DNA from: Paulinella micropora | Taxonomy: Eukaryota; Cercozoa; Imbricatea; Euglyphida | Reading direction: 5' to 3' | Assembly: GCA_009731375.1 (NCBI GenBank) | Contig: BJOX01000067.1 | Coordinates: 602,142 to 666,141, forward strand | DNA length: 64,000 nt | Shown here: positions 1 to 11,660 of the stretch, in pieces | Position numbering within the stretch: the stretch's first letter is position 1 | Layout of the letters: the number at the start of each line of letters is the position of its first letter | Made by a program: the position numbers and the translations under genes | The notes under the pieces: generated by a model | What the model was told of the DNA's origin: nothing | What the model saw: only the letters and a program-made list of their open reading frames with translations | The model's database searches: none

Positions 1-564
1 GACGGTCACTGCCTTCCCTGGTTCGTCAGACCTGGCTACCACCAACACTCAAGGCAGTCGGGGCTGTGCCAGAAGTCACGGAACTTCACGGGGCCTGGTT
101 TGGGCTCGTATGCGGCGGGCCTACCAGGTAGCCTGACACGAAGACCTAATACCGGCCTGTAACCAGAGACAGGAAGGAAGAGAGAGTGCCTGAGACGTTC
201 AGCGACCGTACCCTCCACGTGGGTTACAGCCACCGTCTTCCCTGGCCCAGCAATCCCTGGCGTCACGGGTACTGTGCTAGCAAGGTAGTGTCGACAGGCG
301 CGTCACTTCCCAGGAAACCGCCGTTCGGAGGGGTACGGCGAGGGAAGGGACCAGGAGAACCGAACACTGTGATTACTCCTCGGGCGAGCCACCACTCTAG
401 AGACAGGGGCCCAGTGTCTGGACCGATCAGCGGCCACACCGGCACAGTCGGGTGCGGACACAGTCTTTCCTGTCACTGGACTCTTGATCCTAGATGCTCT
501 CTGCCTGTAGGACAGTGCCCGGCGGAGGGCAAGACACAGTTTCCTCTGGCCGGACTAGAAAGAT
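1..564. other. Non-repetitive sequence without a supported gene
   Basis: GC-balanced, non-repetitive DNA. The open frames here are short and overlap on both strands, and none resembles a protein I know. It may be intron or intergenic DNA upstream of the channel exon. Confidence 0.5.
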
Positions 565-1618
565 AATACGCCAACGTGCACACGACAGACATGGGGGGCG
601 CGATATACATACATACATAACATACATAAACATACATACAGACATACATACAGACATACATACATACATACATACATACATAACAGACATACATAACAGA
701 CATAACATACATACACATAGGTGATGTACGCCAACGTGAACACGACAGACATGGGAGCGATATACATAACATACATAACATACAGAGCATACATACATAC
801 ATACATACATACATACATACATAACATACATAACATACATAACATACATACGTGACATACATAACGTACAGACATAACATACATACATACATACATACAT
901 AATATAAAGACATACATACATGCATACATATAGGTGATGTACGCCAACGTGAAGACGACAGACATGGGAGGCGCGATATACATACATACATAACATACAT
1001 GCATAACATACATACATACAGACACACAGACATACATACAGACATACAGACATACATACATACATACAAACATACACACATACATAACATACATACATAA
1101 CAGACATAACATACATACAAACATACATGCATACTGAAAAGGTGATGTACGCCAACGTGAACATGACAGACATGGGAGGCGCGATATACATACATACATT
1201 ACATACATACAGACAGACATACAGACAGATATACATACATACATACATACATACATACATACATACATACATACATACATAACATATATACATACATACA
1301 GACAGACATATACATAACATACATACCATACATAACACACATACATAACATACATACATAACAGACATAACATACATGCATACACATAGGTGATGTACGC
1401 CAACGTGAACACGACAGACATGGGAGGCGCGATATACATACATGCATTACATACATTACATACATACAGACATGCATACAGACAGACAGACTTACATACA
1501 GACATACAGACATACAGACATATAGACATACAAGCATACACACATACATGCATAACATACATAGCATACATAACATACATACATATACATACATAACAGA
1601 CATACATACATTACTATA
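565..1618 (+). repeat. Exon-derived tandem array upstream of the channel exon
   Basis: Five partial copies of the start of the exon at 1620-1770 lie here, at about 565-606, 721-763, 934-978, 1142-1187 and 1390-1434. Most are preceded by an AG like the true acceptor. Each copy runs only through the first ~43 bases of the exon (GTGATGTACGCC to about GGAGGCGCGATA) and then passes directly into (TACA)n microsatellite. Spacing is about 155-250 bp. No copy contains the exon's 3' half. The arrangement is intron end plus 5' exon part, repeated, ending in one intact exon. Confidence 0.85.
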
Positions 1619-1619
1619 G

Positions 1620-1770
1620 GTGATGTACGCCAACGTGAACACGACAGACATGGGAGGTGCGGCCTACTTTATGTCCTATATCTTCATCGTTACCATTCTC
1701 TTCACAAACCTGTTCATCGGGATCGTCTTGGATGCATTCTTGGAAGTCAATACAGATGGAGATGGCAGTG
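1620..1770 (+). CDS. Voltage-gated cation channel exon (pore-end/S6 segment)
   Basis: The exon is bounded by an AG at 1618-1619 and a GTATGT donor at 1771. Its 50 codons include a hydrophobic helix containing YFMSYIFIVTILFTNLFIG followed by IVLDAFLEV. This matches the last pore helix (S6) of voltage-gated Ca2+/Na+ and two-pore channels, where NLFIGVILDNF is typical. S6 lines the pore and forms the inner gate in the membrane. It ends in phase 1 (AGT G), which joins the exon at 2555 without breaking the frame. The rest of the channel must lie before this window. The family call is secure; the subfamily (Cav, TPC or other four-domain type) cannot be decided. Confidence 0.8.
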
Positions 1771-1897
1771 GTATGTACGTATGTATGTATTAAAGTATGT
1801 ATGTATGAAAGTATGAAAGAAGGAGTATGATAGAGAGATAATATTATATATAGATAGATAGAGAGAGAGAGAGAGAGAAAATTATATATAGATAGAT

Positions 1898-1932
<35 letters not shown>

Positions 1933-2102
1933 TAATCGTTACCATTCTCTTCACAAACCTCTTCATCGGGATCGTCTTGGATGCATTATTGGAAGTCAAT
2001 ACAGATGGGGATGGCAGTGGTATGTATGTATGTATGTGTGTATGTATGTATGTATGTATGTATGTATGTATGTATGTTTGTGTATGTATGTATGTATGTA
2101 TG

Positions 2103-2144
<42 letters not shown>

Positions 2145-2554
2145 TAATATTATGTGTATATGTATATATTATAAATGTATATATATAATATCCCATCCCC
2201 ATACAACATACATACAATAGATAGAATACGTAAACTAGTACATACAATACATACAATACGTAGAGACTCGATACACTACATGTAGATTATATACAGAACA
2301 TACAGAACATACGTTACATACATACATACATACATACATACATGCATGCATACATACTTACATGCATGTATGCATGCATACATGCATACATACATACATT
2401 CATACATACATACATACATGCATACATACATAAATGCATAAATACATACATACATACATACATACATACATACGTACGTACGTACGTACGTACATACATA
2501 CATACATACATACACACATACACACATACATACATCACGCATTTACACATGTAG
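1771..2554 (+). repeat. Microsatellite-filled intron with a 3'-partial exon copy
   Basis: The intron opens with GTATGTA and is made of (GTAT)n, (GA)n, (TA)n and (TACA)n. At about 1935-2019 it carries a second copy of the last ~85 bases of the preceding exon, again followed by a GTATGT donor and (GTAT)n. Only the 3' part is copied, the mirror image of the copies upstream. The acceptor is the AG at 2553-2554. Confidence 0.8.
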
Positions 2555-2712
2555 GTAACCCGTCCGAGTCGGACCACCCCAGCCCAGTCCAGAAGAATCC
2601 AGCCAGTCCAAGTTCAAAGGAGCAAGCGGATGGTTCAAGCCAAAGCATGGGACACTCTAGGAAATCTTCCACATCGGTGCTGACACCTTGGATGCGGCGG
2701 CGCAAGGTGTGA
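2555..2712 (+). CDS. Channel gene terminal exon (Ser-rich C-terminus)
   Basis: The acceptor is ACATGTAG. With the phase-1 G from the previous exon it encodes GNPSESDHPSPVQKN and then a Ser/Pro/Lys-rich, probably disordered segment ending in WMRRRKV and TGA at 2710-2712. This would be a short cytoplasmic tail directly after S6. The GTG before the TGA could instead be a GTGTGA donor, in which case the gene continues. The matched phase and end of the open frame make it a likely terminal exon. Confidence 0.65.
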
Positions 2713-2944
2713 GCAGTGATGAGGCCCGTTCTACACCACCCAGAATTCCGGCTTTCTGGGGCCACTTTCTGGGTTTGCTGCCTAAAAAGCCTGGCCTGTG
2801 GTGGCCACTTTCACACCGAAAACCCGGAAATCTGCGTGGTGTAGAGCGGACCTGAAAGACCACTCTCAACTCAAGTGGTCACTTACTCACTTAGTGTATC
2901 ACATTTACATATTACATATATATATATATTTGTATGTATGTACA

Positions 2945-2985
<41 letters not shown>

Positions 2986-4083
2986 TTTAACATTTATTAA
3001 TATCAACTGCGAAATAGTTATACTGATACATGTATATATCATTAACTTCGAATTCCAAACAGGTTCTAAACCCTAATTTTGTAAATAATATTAATACTAT
3101 GCTCTGATTTGTCTGTAGTTAAGTAGTACAGCCTCAACACAACTAGCCTCAATAGTGTTGAGGCTTCCCCAGCTCAACTGCTCTCAGACGTGTATAGATA
3201 TATTAAACTTACTTATTTAGTTGTATTTCAGATCGGTTGAGACGAATATTCTTGATTTATCAACTGAATCATTCAATTTATTTACCATGTGAATATTAAT
3301 ATTTTTGCGTTTAATTAATGGTTTGAAATTACTGACTAGTTCGGGTTGAGTGGCGCAGTCATGCTGTTTGTATTAATATTAATATCAGAATTCTGTATGG
3401 TGGGTAGAGATGACTGTTCCACTGTGACGTGAAAGTTCACCGTGGCACGGGTGACCGGTGTTATTAATACCGCCCCACTAGGCCGTCCCATCATGAACGA
3501 CACATCATCGGATAATATATATTATATTAACAATATTTTTAAATTCTGACTCGTGACCGGCACTTTGAAATGCATTAATTAGTAATATTAATACAGGAAA
3601 TTCATCCGGCCCCCGCCGCCGCCTATCATTGTCAATTTTCTGTTTTCAAGTCAAGTTCAAGCTACGGAAGCTCCGCCTCTTTGTATTGAGAAGATATTGG
3701 GAAGAGCCAGGACCTCTGAGCCTCGGGCTGCCTCGGCAGAGAACTTCAAGTTCCGAACGCGCGGAATTGAAGTTATTACTGAAAGTTGTTGTAGAATTTG
3801 AAGTTAACTTCTTATTAAAGACTTTACTATCGTCACACTGCCGCATGCCGGGACTCGTGACTAGATGTTAATATTATAGAATCGCTACCACCGTTAGTAT
3901 GATTCGGGTGACCCCTTCAACTGTACTGAGAAGCTTAATCCGGGCCCGGCACCGAACCAGGAACCTACCCGGGCCATTCTGAAATCTTACCTGTCGGCCA
4001 GGAGTTAAAGTTTTCAACTTTTCGTTCCAAGTCATCTAGAATTTTCTAAACCGTAGTAGGACCGAACGCAGTAGACGGCAACG
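2713..4083. other. AT-rich non-coding stretch
   Basis: Apart from a (TA)n run at about 2921-2982, the sequence is AT-rich and non-repetitive. No ORF over about 80 codons and no recognisable element is visible. The part from 3.4 kb may belong to the flank or 5' end of the following retroelement, but no terminal repeat was found. Confidence 0.4.
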
Positions 4084-4084
4084 T

Positions 4085-4130
<46 letters not shown>

Positions 4131-4140
4131 NNNNNNNNNN
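4084..4140. repeat. Poly-C run abutting an N gap
   Basis: About 45 consecutive C residues run into ten N (4131-4140). This is probably an assembly or sequencing artefact at a gap and not a biological repeat. Confidence 0.7.
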
Positions 4141-4395
4141 CTCGCTCCCCAAGTGGAGTCTACACCTGCGAAAACTCAGCCTACTAGGCTCCGCCTAAGC
4201 AAACTTTTGTCGACGAACCGGGCCGACGGAGAGGATCGCACAGAAGAACAACGCCAAGCGACGGCACCAACCCCTCCTAACCCCCCCGCAACAGTAAGCC
4301 ATCTTCCACCACGGTCCCAACTCCATCTCGCTCTCGTCGCCGCAAGAAGAATGAGAACCGCGGCTCCAGACACCAATTAGGGAACAGAGGCGGCA

Positions 4396-7300
4396 TTGCT
4401 CTATATCTCTCGTACGTCCAAGGCGTGTGATCATCTCTTGCAAGTCTTAACCATGACGAACGTTGCCCCGATTACTAGATACCCCCATTACGCTCATGCA
4501 ATAAAACAAGCAGTACGAACCGCATATAAGGCCATAGTCTCCGCCAAGAAGTTTTCAACTAAATCCAGAGGTCGTATACTTTGGGGTCGGTTCTTCCCCC
4601 TCATGCGAGCCCATTTTTTCATCTCGGTCATTGATGCTCTTGTCAACTGCACTCACCTTCTTCGGAAGCTCCGTACACTCCTACCATGGATCTCCTCCTT
4701 TTCCCCCGAACTCAATCCATATGCCCATCTTGACCGATTACAGCGACATGGCCGCCCAGTGTCGGCGTCATATATTATATTTTTTCTCACAAGACCAAAC
4801 TTGACTATGTTGGCGAGTCTACCACTTGATTGAACCGTACAAAGAACGAATTTCGTCGTCGATGCGACGTTGTGACGTGAATTATCGCCTACCAGTTACC
4901 CGACTCGGCCGCCTTGGTGGCAGCATAGGTTTCCATCAATTTGTCTCCGTGCCCATAGCAGTAATCTATCCGATCCCGTCTTATATCTCAGCAGAAGAGG
5001 AAGCTACTATCCGCTCCCAGCGACTTGCTTTGGAACAACAGTTCATCTCTCTCCTGCTTCCCCGGATGAATGTGCGACGACGAGCCTACCCGAGAATGCG
5101 ACCATTTTATTCCCCTATACCCTCCACTTTGCGAAACCATCATGTTTCCGATACACGTGCTCGCGCGAAAAAGACTACATGCCCATGCCGTGAACCACAG
5201 TGTGACCACCCAATCTCATTCCGTGGAACAACCCATCATTACCGACGTAGCAACTCTATCGCTCTATGGATTTCGCATTCTGCACCTTCCTCCGTCTATG
5301 CTAAACTATCCCAATTGCTTGATGATTCTGCCCATCGCGAACTCATTGTGGTCCATAAATATGGGCGTCGAGCGGGTCTAGATGACTGGGATCAGTTACA
5401 ACGCTTATATGGTCGATCCAAAATCTACGAATTCGGCCACCCTCATATCCGTAAGAACCCGTACGTCCGCATGAGATCATCGGCAGCCAGGTCTCTACTA
5501 AGACGACCTTTTGGCACGTATCTAATCCGCGTCGACAACACTGCTTCCTACCTTGACCATACCATACCCATAGAGAGAATCGCCAATCATCCAAACTCCT
5601 GGGCCCCTCAGATGCGATCCGCCATTATTTCCCAAGCCGTTAACGTTTGGTCCCAAGCTAACAGTATGCCCCCGGGTCGTACCAAAGCTTACGTTATGCG
5701 TGTCGTCCGCTCGAATCTACGACGTTATCCCCAGGTTTTGCGAGGCTCGAATTATACTATCTCACTTTGCGTTGGTGGGGAACTAGCCCGGTCCTATACC
5801 CGCAAGCTCCCAACCATTTTACTCGGCATCTACAAACCGTGCTATGCTATCAAGAAGTTCTTGCTACCTATTACTAAAGTCGCCCACCGAAAACCTCCGA
5901 CGATAGCAGGCATCCTTCTCAACCACGTAGCACATATACGTCCAAGTTTGTGTTTTCGACAACGAGACCGAGTCCACCTGAATGCACCTGCCAACCATGG
6001 CGACACTTAGTAGCAGCTCCTCATTTCTCCAGTCGAATGTCCGACATGCCAGGCCCTCCAGGATTGATCGGACAACTTAGTAGTGCATGGTCACCAACGC
6101 CTACGAAGGCCAGTATTGAGATCATTGTGTACAAAGCTATTCTAAGTTTCCTAGCAGGGATGGATCGAGTTCTCAACCTTCAGCCCGATGGCGATACCAT
6201 ACGCGAACGGCAGTGTCACATACCCCGAAGTACGACTGAGCTCCTCCACTCCCACCGTCTGGCTCTCAGATCTCGGCTTCGCTTCGCTGGAGCGACACAT
6301 AGTGAAATCGACTACTTCCTCCAGTCCATATATAATGCGATCACACGATGCCAAGAGCATAGCGATACCCCAGTTTCGATGGATCAATTATTTCTTTGTC
6401 GCGATCAACTTAAACCGCTCGTCATCCAATCTTTGGATAAGAATGGCAACTCACTATGGGTTGAATGCCCGGTGTTGACATACCAGCGTATGCGGAAAGA
6501 AGTCGTCAACTGCCCTGCTTTCGCGAGATCACCAGTTTCCTCAGCCAACATTCGTGACGAGTTCATTTGCTTATACAAGATCCATAGCCTGGAGCAATTT
6601 GGTCGCCTTAACCGAAAAAGATCAAGGATTCATAGTGTTATTGTCTTCCCTAAAGATAAATCCCCGATCGAGAAAACCCGCCTCGTTTGCAACCAGAAAC
6701 GGTCACCATGGCGCAACGTGCTCCGGAACCTTAGTCGGGTCCTACAATTCATTATCCTTCAGCTGGACGGCGTCCTACTGCACTCCAATCTCCCGGATCT
6801 ATCACGACTCCAACATCATCTTACCTGTGCTATGACCCGATTCCGAAGTTTTGGGAATGAGAAGCGCGTATCGGTCTTCCAGTTTGACGTGAAACAGATG
6901 TTTACTTGACTTTCGCACGAATCTGTTATTAATTCAGTGCTATTTGCGCTCACAGCAATGAAGCTCTTTACTAGAGAAAGGAAACGCTCAGTTACATTTT
7001 GTGACGCCTTCCAAGTTTCCAAACAAGCATTTGCAGGTACAAATCATAAGCTTCGATATGAGGTGGGATGGAAAAGGGGGAATGCGACAGCTGATTTTGA
7101 CTTCTTTTCTTTTGAAAACATTATTCGGCTCGTGCGTCTGGACCTTACAAATACGTTCTTCTCTATGGGCGATTCAGTCTTTACCCAACTTCATGGCTGT
7201 CCTATCGGTGGGTACCTGTCAGCTCAATTAGCAGTTATCAAGTGTATGATGGATGAACATATAGCGATCACTACCCGAGTTCCCCAACTCCTGCTGCCAG

Positions 7301-7915
7301 CGATATACGGGATACGACAAGATTGATGATCTCTTACTTATATCAGTGTTACCGGTTGAACATCCGATTGTTCACCTGTTACTCTCATTGATTCCACAGT
7401 CCGGAGACAAGAAATACTCCTCGGATGATCAGTTGTATACGGGAGGGCTAGAGCTTGAAGAAGATCCGATTTCTCCAGTTCAAGGGCATTACTTGATTGT
7501 CTTTGCCGGATACGATTTAATTATCCCTACCGATGTTCACGAGACGTACTTATCTCGACCTCATTTCAAGAGCTGGACCTCAATGATGACGGAAAACCGT
7601 GTTTGATTCCCTCGACTACCGCCGATGGATACATTTACGAGACGAGAAACCCTGATTGGAACCCTTATTGGCATGTTTACGCTCTTCTATGCTCAGAATT
7701 CAAACCAGGAAATACTAGCTGAGTCGGTCTTACGCCTTTTCGTGGAAATTGGATACCCTCGGAACGTATTTGAGGAGGCCCTGTCCAGGATGGTTTCTCG
7801 AAGTGATGTATGGCCTAAGATAAGACGGTTGGTTAGACTGTCAACGGAATGGCCGGGTTGGATGGAGAACACATCTCCGAGTACGATGGTCGTGGGTTCG
7901 AGGTTTTCTGAATGA
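4396..7915 (+). pseudogene. Decayed reverse-transcriptase retroelement, probably Penelope-like
   Basis: A chain of plus-strand open segments (4396-4833, 4826-6010, 5950-6909, 6937-7326, 7346-7606, 7625-7915) reads as one broken polyprotein. RT palm motifs occur in order: FDVKQMFT (motif A, ending at 6909), GCPIGGYLSAQLA (motif B, ~7195-7233) and KIDDLLLIS (motif C, ~7319-7345). DVxxxFT in motif A and the Q-x-x-G-x-x-x-G-x-x-x-S pattern in motif B resemble Penelope-like RTs. A Cys/His cluster, CPCREPQCDH, lies near 5180. A TGA at 6907-6909 interrupts motif A, a frameshift separates motifs B and C, and further shifts follow 7.6 kb, so it is inactive as written. No GIY-YIG domain was seen. The RT call is firm; the clade is tentative. 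Confidence 0.6.
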
Positions 7916-8923
7916 TTCATCGGAGCTGTTAATGAACCAACCTACTGTCACTTAACTAGCGATCCATTTATCAATATTTTTGTAACTGGGTGGGGTTAGT
8001 GCATTGGAGGTTCGGTTTCCGTTTTTCCCTTGGCCTCAGGATACGATTCTTGGGGTCCCTCAAATTAGCCACTCTTCCTGATGTTACGGATGGGATGCCG
8101 CTACAGTGAGCGTAGGGAATTCCGCGGAGCTATGTGGTGATGCCGTCGTGGGACTTTCTACGCTATCTCTTGTTGGTTAGTTAGGCTTTTTATTTTCTAG
8201 TTCTATTTTTATTTTTATCCATATATTTTTATATTACGTCCATTACCATAGTTACATATTTTTTTCATAGGGAGTTTTCTCTTCCCTTCCATGCATTTTA
8301 TTTCCTCATTTATATATTTTTTTCTCTTTATTATCTCAGTTCATTTTCTTGTTACTATGTTCATGTTCATCTCTTCAAGTTCATCTTTTCTTATTATCTA
8401 CTTATTATATTTTTCTTAAGTTTTTCAAGTTTTTCCAACTTATTTTTACCGATGTTACGGGTCTTGCGTATTTTTTGTCGACAACTCGTTACTGTAGCAG
8501 ACCGGCCGGGCCGAGCTACTATTCTGTGAAATTTAATGGCTGAAGGCATATGATTGCCAGTTTTCCTCTTACGATATACCACCAAAACCGCTTCTCGGAA
8601 GCCCGCACAGCTATTCTCACAAAAGGCATACGATTGTCTTCTTGCAAGAAAGGGAGCGAGGGTCGAACGATCGGTCCTTTGATCTTTCATATTTTCTGGT
8701 TAAGCATTGGTTATTAAATAAAGTAAACTTTTCTGAAGTTCTTTCCTCATGACTCATTTTTTATTTATTGTAAAATCATCTTCGATTATTCAATCAATAC
8801 TAGTAATGGTACCGCCGGGCGGCGGCGTGACGTGACCGGTCTTGCGTTTTCCTGCCGGCTGAGCCAGACTTAGCGATAAATCCCCGGGGCCTACCCTTGT
8901 CTTGCCGCGCCCCGTTCTGGCGG
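7916..8923. other. Non-coding interval before the LTR
   Basis: T-rich sequence (about 8160-8480) follows the RT remnant, then mixed sequence leads into the conserved LTR part. TGTTACGG at about 8453 could be the LTR start, since the LTR end reads CGTAACA, its inverted match. The region 8453-8923 is not clearly repeated at the other LTR, so the start is uncertain. Confidence 0.35.
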
Positions 8924-8938
8924 TATGCCGGCCCACCC

Positions 8939-8950
8939 GGTATATAATGG
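8939..8950 (+). promoter_or_regulatory. TATA-like box in the 5' LTR
   Basis: GGTATATAATGG lies inside the conserved LTR segment and is identical in the copy at about 34173-34184. Its position, ~140 bp before the LTR end, fits the U3 promoter of an LTR retrotransposon reading rightward through the gag and pol ORFs. Confidence 0.5.
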
Positions 8951-9003
8951 CAATACTGATCGTTCCGGTCTGTCGGTTATCATTGGTCTGGAAATTACGG
9001 AGT

Positions 9004-9014
9004 CCCTTCTTTAG
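9004..9014 (+). promoter_or_regulatory. CCCTTCTTTAG motif in the LTR (possible 3' splice site)
   Basis: The same 11-mer occurs at 10315-10325 and 10874-10884, just before the starts of two ORFs, and again in the 3' LTR at 34238-34248. A shorter version, ATTCTTTAG, precedes the gag ATG at 12519. Pyrimidines followed by AG look like a splice acceptor. Its role inside the LTR is unclear. Confidence 0.35.
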
Positions 9015-9080
9015 GTATTCCTCAGTCTTCATATCGTTAGTAACAGTTATCTGTTTATTAAATATCCTACTATCGTAACA

Positions 9081-10329
9081 TCTGGAATCGCTAATACAAT
9101 AAACGGGGTATGGAAATTTTCCTCGGTTTCTCGGAAATTTTCTGCGAAAAAGAGACTTCGAGAGAAAAATGGGGGAGAGGGGAATTTTACTGATGCGCTT
9201 CCTGGGGATATATACTTTTGCTTGAGGTGGTTTGGGTCTAGGGGCAGGCAGACAGGTACGGGCAATGCTTTTCTTGAGTTGCAGGACTATTCATGAGCTG
9301 TTTGTGAGTGGGGCTCGGGTTGCTGACAGACAGGCGTTTTTGGGTCTGACAGCTTGCAGCTCAGGGTGAACAAATGTGGGTTCCATGTGGTGTGAGTGTC
9401 GGACGTGGGTTTCTGGATACAGGGGCATGTAAAGAGGATTATGGGGGATGGTTTTACAGAAAGAGCATGCCGTTTTCGGTATGTTTAGAGATGGGACAAG
9501 GGTTGCTGTGACGAATTGCTGTGAGTCAGGACACTCCCTCCTCACAAATCTTGGCAAATATATGGGGAAACCACTCAGATATATATGATTTGCGTTTGCT
9601 TTATCCTGGGTTGATGCTGTATAGTGTTTTTGATGAATTTTGGTGAGGCTGAGTGTACATAGGACATGAGAACTTGGGGTTGGAAGGTACAGAAACGGAC
9701 ACAGACACTGACGGTTTTGTGGAAGGGAGACGTTTTCGGGGCTGGGGAAGGTAAAAGAAAGGGGGTTCGCAGGAAGGAAAAGGGGGGAACGAATTTGTCG
9801 GAATTGGCAGGAAAGGAGGGGCGATATGAACACGGTTTGGGGACTGGACATGCCGGTAGGTCAAGGGGGGTCAGGAAGGACGCTTGTTCTCGAAGAGGAA
9901 GGAAGCAGGCGGGTCCCCGCTCAAGGGAGTATGAAAGGGGGTCGGGATCTGCAAGGGAAACTTGAAAGGAACGTGAAATCCTCAGTTTAAGAGGGGTTTT
10001 GGACGGGGGTAAGTGGGCGCCATCATGGCACAAAAAGAGGACGACAAAAGCAGCGGGTATAGCGGACAACCAGCGCTGAGGACACGCCAACTCGCAGGGA
10101 GAATTTTTTAGGCTCTTTGCGGGCTTTCCAAGTGGTGAACTATTGCCGCTTTTGGCCATATCACGAATTTAGACTGCCTATGTGGAAGGGAAGTATAGAC
10201 ACGGGGTAGAAGTACGAGGGATATTGAGGAACTTGAAGGGACGTGGAAATAGGGATTTTAGAACGGGCAGATTTGGGGGGGAACTTGAAGTAAGCAGATG
10301 ATGAGACCTTTTTGCCCTTCTTTAGGTGC
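9081..10329 (+). other. Long leader of the gypsy-like element
   Basis: About 1.2 kb between the LTR and the first plus-strand ORF. Minus-strand open frames here (9291-10484) look like shadows of purine-rich plus-strand sequence. No plus-strand protein was recognised. Confidence 0.4.
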
Positions 10330-10842
10330 ATGATGGAAAATAAGGAGTCTGACAAGGCGGAGAAGAAGGAGGACATACGGGGTTTAGAGGATTTCTGGCG
10401 TGAGAAGTGGGAGGAGGAGAACGAAGAGGGAGAGAGGGGGATGTGGATGAAAGGGGAGATACGAATAGGCAAGGATGTATACAAGGAGGTGGTAGCGACA
10501 GATAAGGAATATGAAACCTTGCGGGAACAAATGTTAGAATGGGAAAGGAAGAGGGAGGCCTGTCCTCACGAGCTCGAAAGGAGACGGGAGGCCATGATCA
10601 AGGCAGAAAAGGCGAAAATATCGGCCTTGATGCTGGCTGAGATGAGACGGGCACGATACGTGTGGAACCAAGAGGCAAGGGAAAACCGGCGGCAGTTCAA
10701 GGAATCTTTGAAGTTTCTCAAACGGGAAAGACGGGAATACGCGGAACCCAGGAGGGATGAGGAGCGGGGAAACCGAGAAAAGGAAGAGAGGACGAGTACA
10801 CTCGAGGAACAGCCTTACAAAAGGGCCAGAAAGGGGGAGTAG
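10330..10842 (+). CDS. Accessory coiled-coil ORF 1 of the gypsy-like element
   Basis: ATG ATG at 10330 lies five bases after a CCCTTCTTTAG motif, which favours this start. The ~170-residue product is very rich in Glu, Lys and Arg and should form long charged helices or a coiled coil. It contains GEIRIGKDVYKEVV, a motif that recurs twice in the next ORF. It shows no similarity that I recognise to gag, env or a known accessory protein. Its place between the LTR and gag on the same strand makes it part of the element. Role unknown. Confidence 0.6.
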   Translation: MMENKESDKAEKKEDIRGLEDFWREKWEEENEEGERGMWMKGEIRIGKDVYKEVVATDKEYETLREQMLEWERKREACPHELERRREAMIKAEKAKISALMLAEMRRARYVWNQEARENRRQFKESLKFLKRERREYAEPRRDEERGNREKEERTSTLEEQPYKRARKGE

Positions 10843-10897
10843 GAGGACGAAGGGGAGGATCATACACACCTCTCCCTTCTTTAGGTGTGAAACGCTT

Positions 10898-11602
10898 ATG
10901 GCTTCGAACGAACAAGACGAGGAGGGGAGGAGAGAAGAACGGGAGGTGGAGGTTGGGGCAGAACCAATACGGGAGGCCAAAAATAGGGGTATATCGGAGG
11001 AGGACATAAACGACGATACACTATGGGATGCGGGGGAGTGCAGGATTGATAGGGATGTGTATGGGGTTCGTGATCGTCTGAAGGATTTGGCGAAGACGGC
11101 GGAAAACCTCGCCACTCGGAAGCCGGGATCACGACAAGCGTTGGTCTGGTCCAAGAACCACAAGCAACAGGTGGAGGTGTGGAAGGGGTTCGAGACACTG
11201 TGTTCGCTAAGGGTGAAGAAAGTGGCCGAGGTGAGACGGAGGAGAATGGTTGAAGGAGTGGAAGAAGATGAGGAGACGAGTTATTGGGAAAAAGCATTTA
11301 CCGACGAGGAGGGGGTCCCGGATGCGGAGATATTTGGAGCAGGGGAAATACAAGTTGCGAGAGATATATATGAAAAAGTAGTTCGGAGGTGGAAGAGTTA
11401 CGAGAAGAAGAGGAAGGAAGTCGTGGCTTTGGAAGCGGGAGGGGAAGCAAGTGCGGAGAGATTGACGGAACTAAGGGCGGAGGTGGACAGTGAGTGGGAG
11501 TGTTTCGCAACTTTGGAAGACATGGCTCGTCAGCGGCGTAAAAAGTTCTTGAAGACCCAATTCGAGCAGGATATGTTGATACTCGACAGTTTGGGTTTTT
11601 AA
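10898..11602 (+). CDS. Accessory coiled-coil ORF 2, paralogous to ORF 1
   Basis: The ATG at 10898 follows a second CCCTTCTTTAG motif ending at 10884. The 234-residue product is charged and helical and carries two relatives of the ORF 1 motif: GECRIDRDVY and GEIQVARDIYEKVV. The C-terminal ~80 residues also recall ORF 1's helical end. ORF 1 and ORF 2 thus look like products of internal duplication, with ORF 2 itself a double unit. No enzyme motif is visible. It may be a structural or RNA-binding protein of the element, but this is a guess. Confidence 0.6.
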   Translation: MASNEQDEEGRREEREVEVGAEPIREAKNRGISEEDINDDTLWDAGECRIDRDVYGVRDRLKDLAKTAENLATRKPGSRQALVWSKNHKQQVEVWKGFETLCSLRVKKVAEVRRRRMVEGVEEDEETSYWEKAFTDEEGVPDAEIFGAGEIQVARDIYEKVVRRWKSYEKKRKEVVALEAGGEASAERLTELRAEVDSEWECFATLEDMARQRRKKFLKTQFEQDMLILDSLGF

Positions 11603-11660
11603 TTGGATAAGGAGGCGGAGGTGGCGAGAGCTTGGAAGAGACAGAGGAGAAGATAAATAC

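Larger units (their letters stand above)
8924..9080 (+). repeat. LTR right portion (5' copy) of a Ty3/gypsy-like element
   Basis: This ~157-bp segment matches 34158-34320 with few substitutions and one short indel. Both begin TATGCCGGCCCACC and end TACTATCGTAACA. It holds a TATA-like box and is directly followed by TCTGGAATCGC, where TGG at 9083 could start a tRNA primer-binding site. Sequence upstream of 8924 is not alignable by eye with that upstream of 34158, so either U3 has diverged or the two copies come from different family members. Confidence 0.65.

Noticed and set aside
473-1651. Long minus- and plus-strand ORFs rich in Met-Tyr-Val-Cys or His-Thr-Tyr-Ile
   Set aside because: They are translations of (TATG)n/(CATA)n arrays, which lack stops in several frames. 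The same applies to similar ORFs at 2-2.5, 34.9-35.3, 37-42.5, 43.7-44.7, 46.3-46.6 and 49-54 kb.
9291-10484. Minus-strand ORFs of 90-190 codons over the gypsy leader
   Set aside because: Pro/Ser/Phe-rich shadows of purine-rich plus-strand sequence, with no motif and several overlapping frames.
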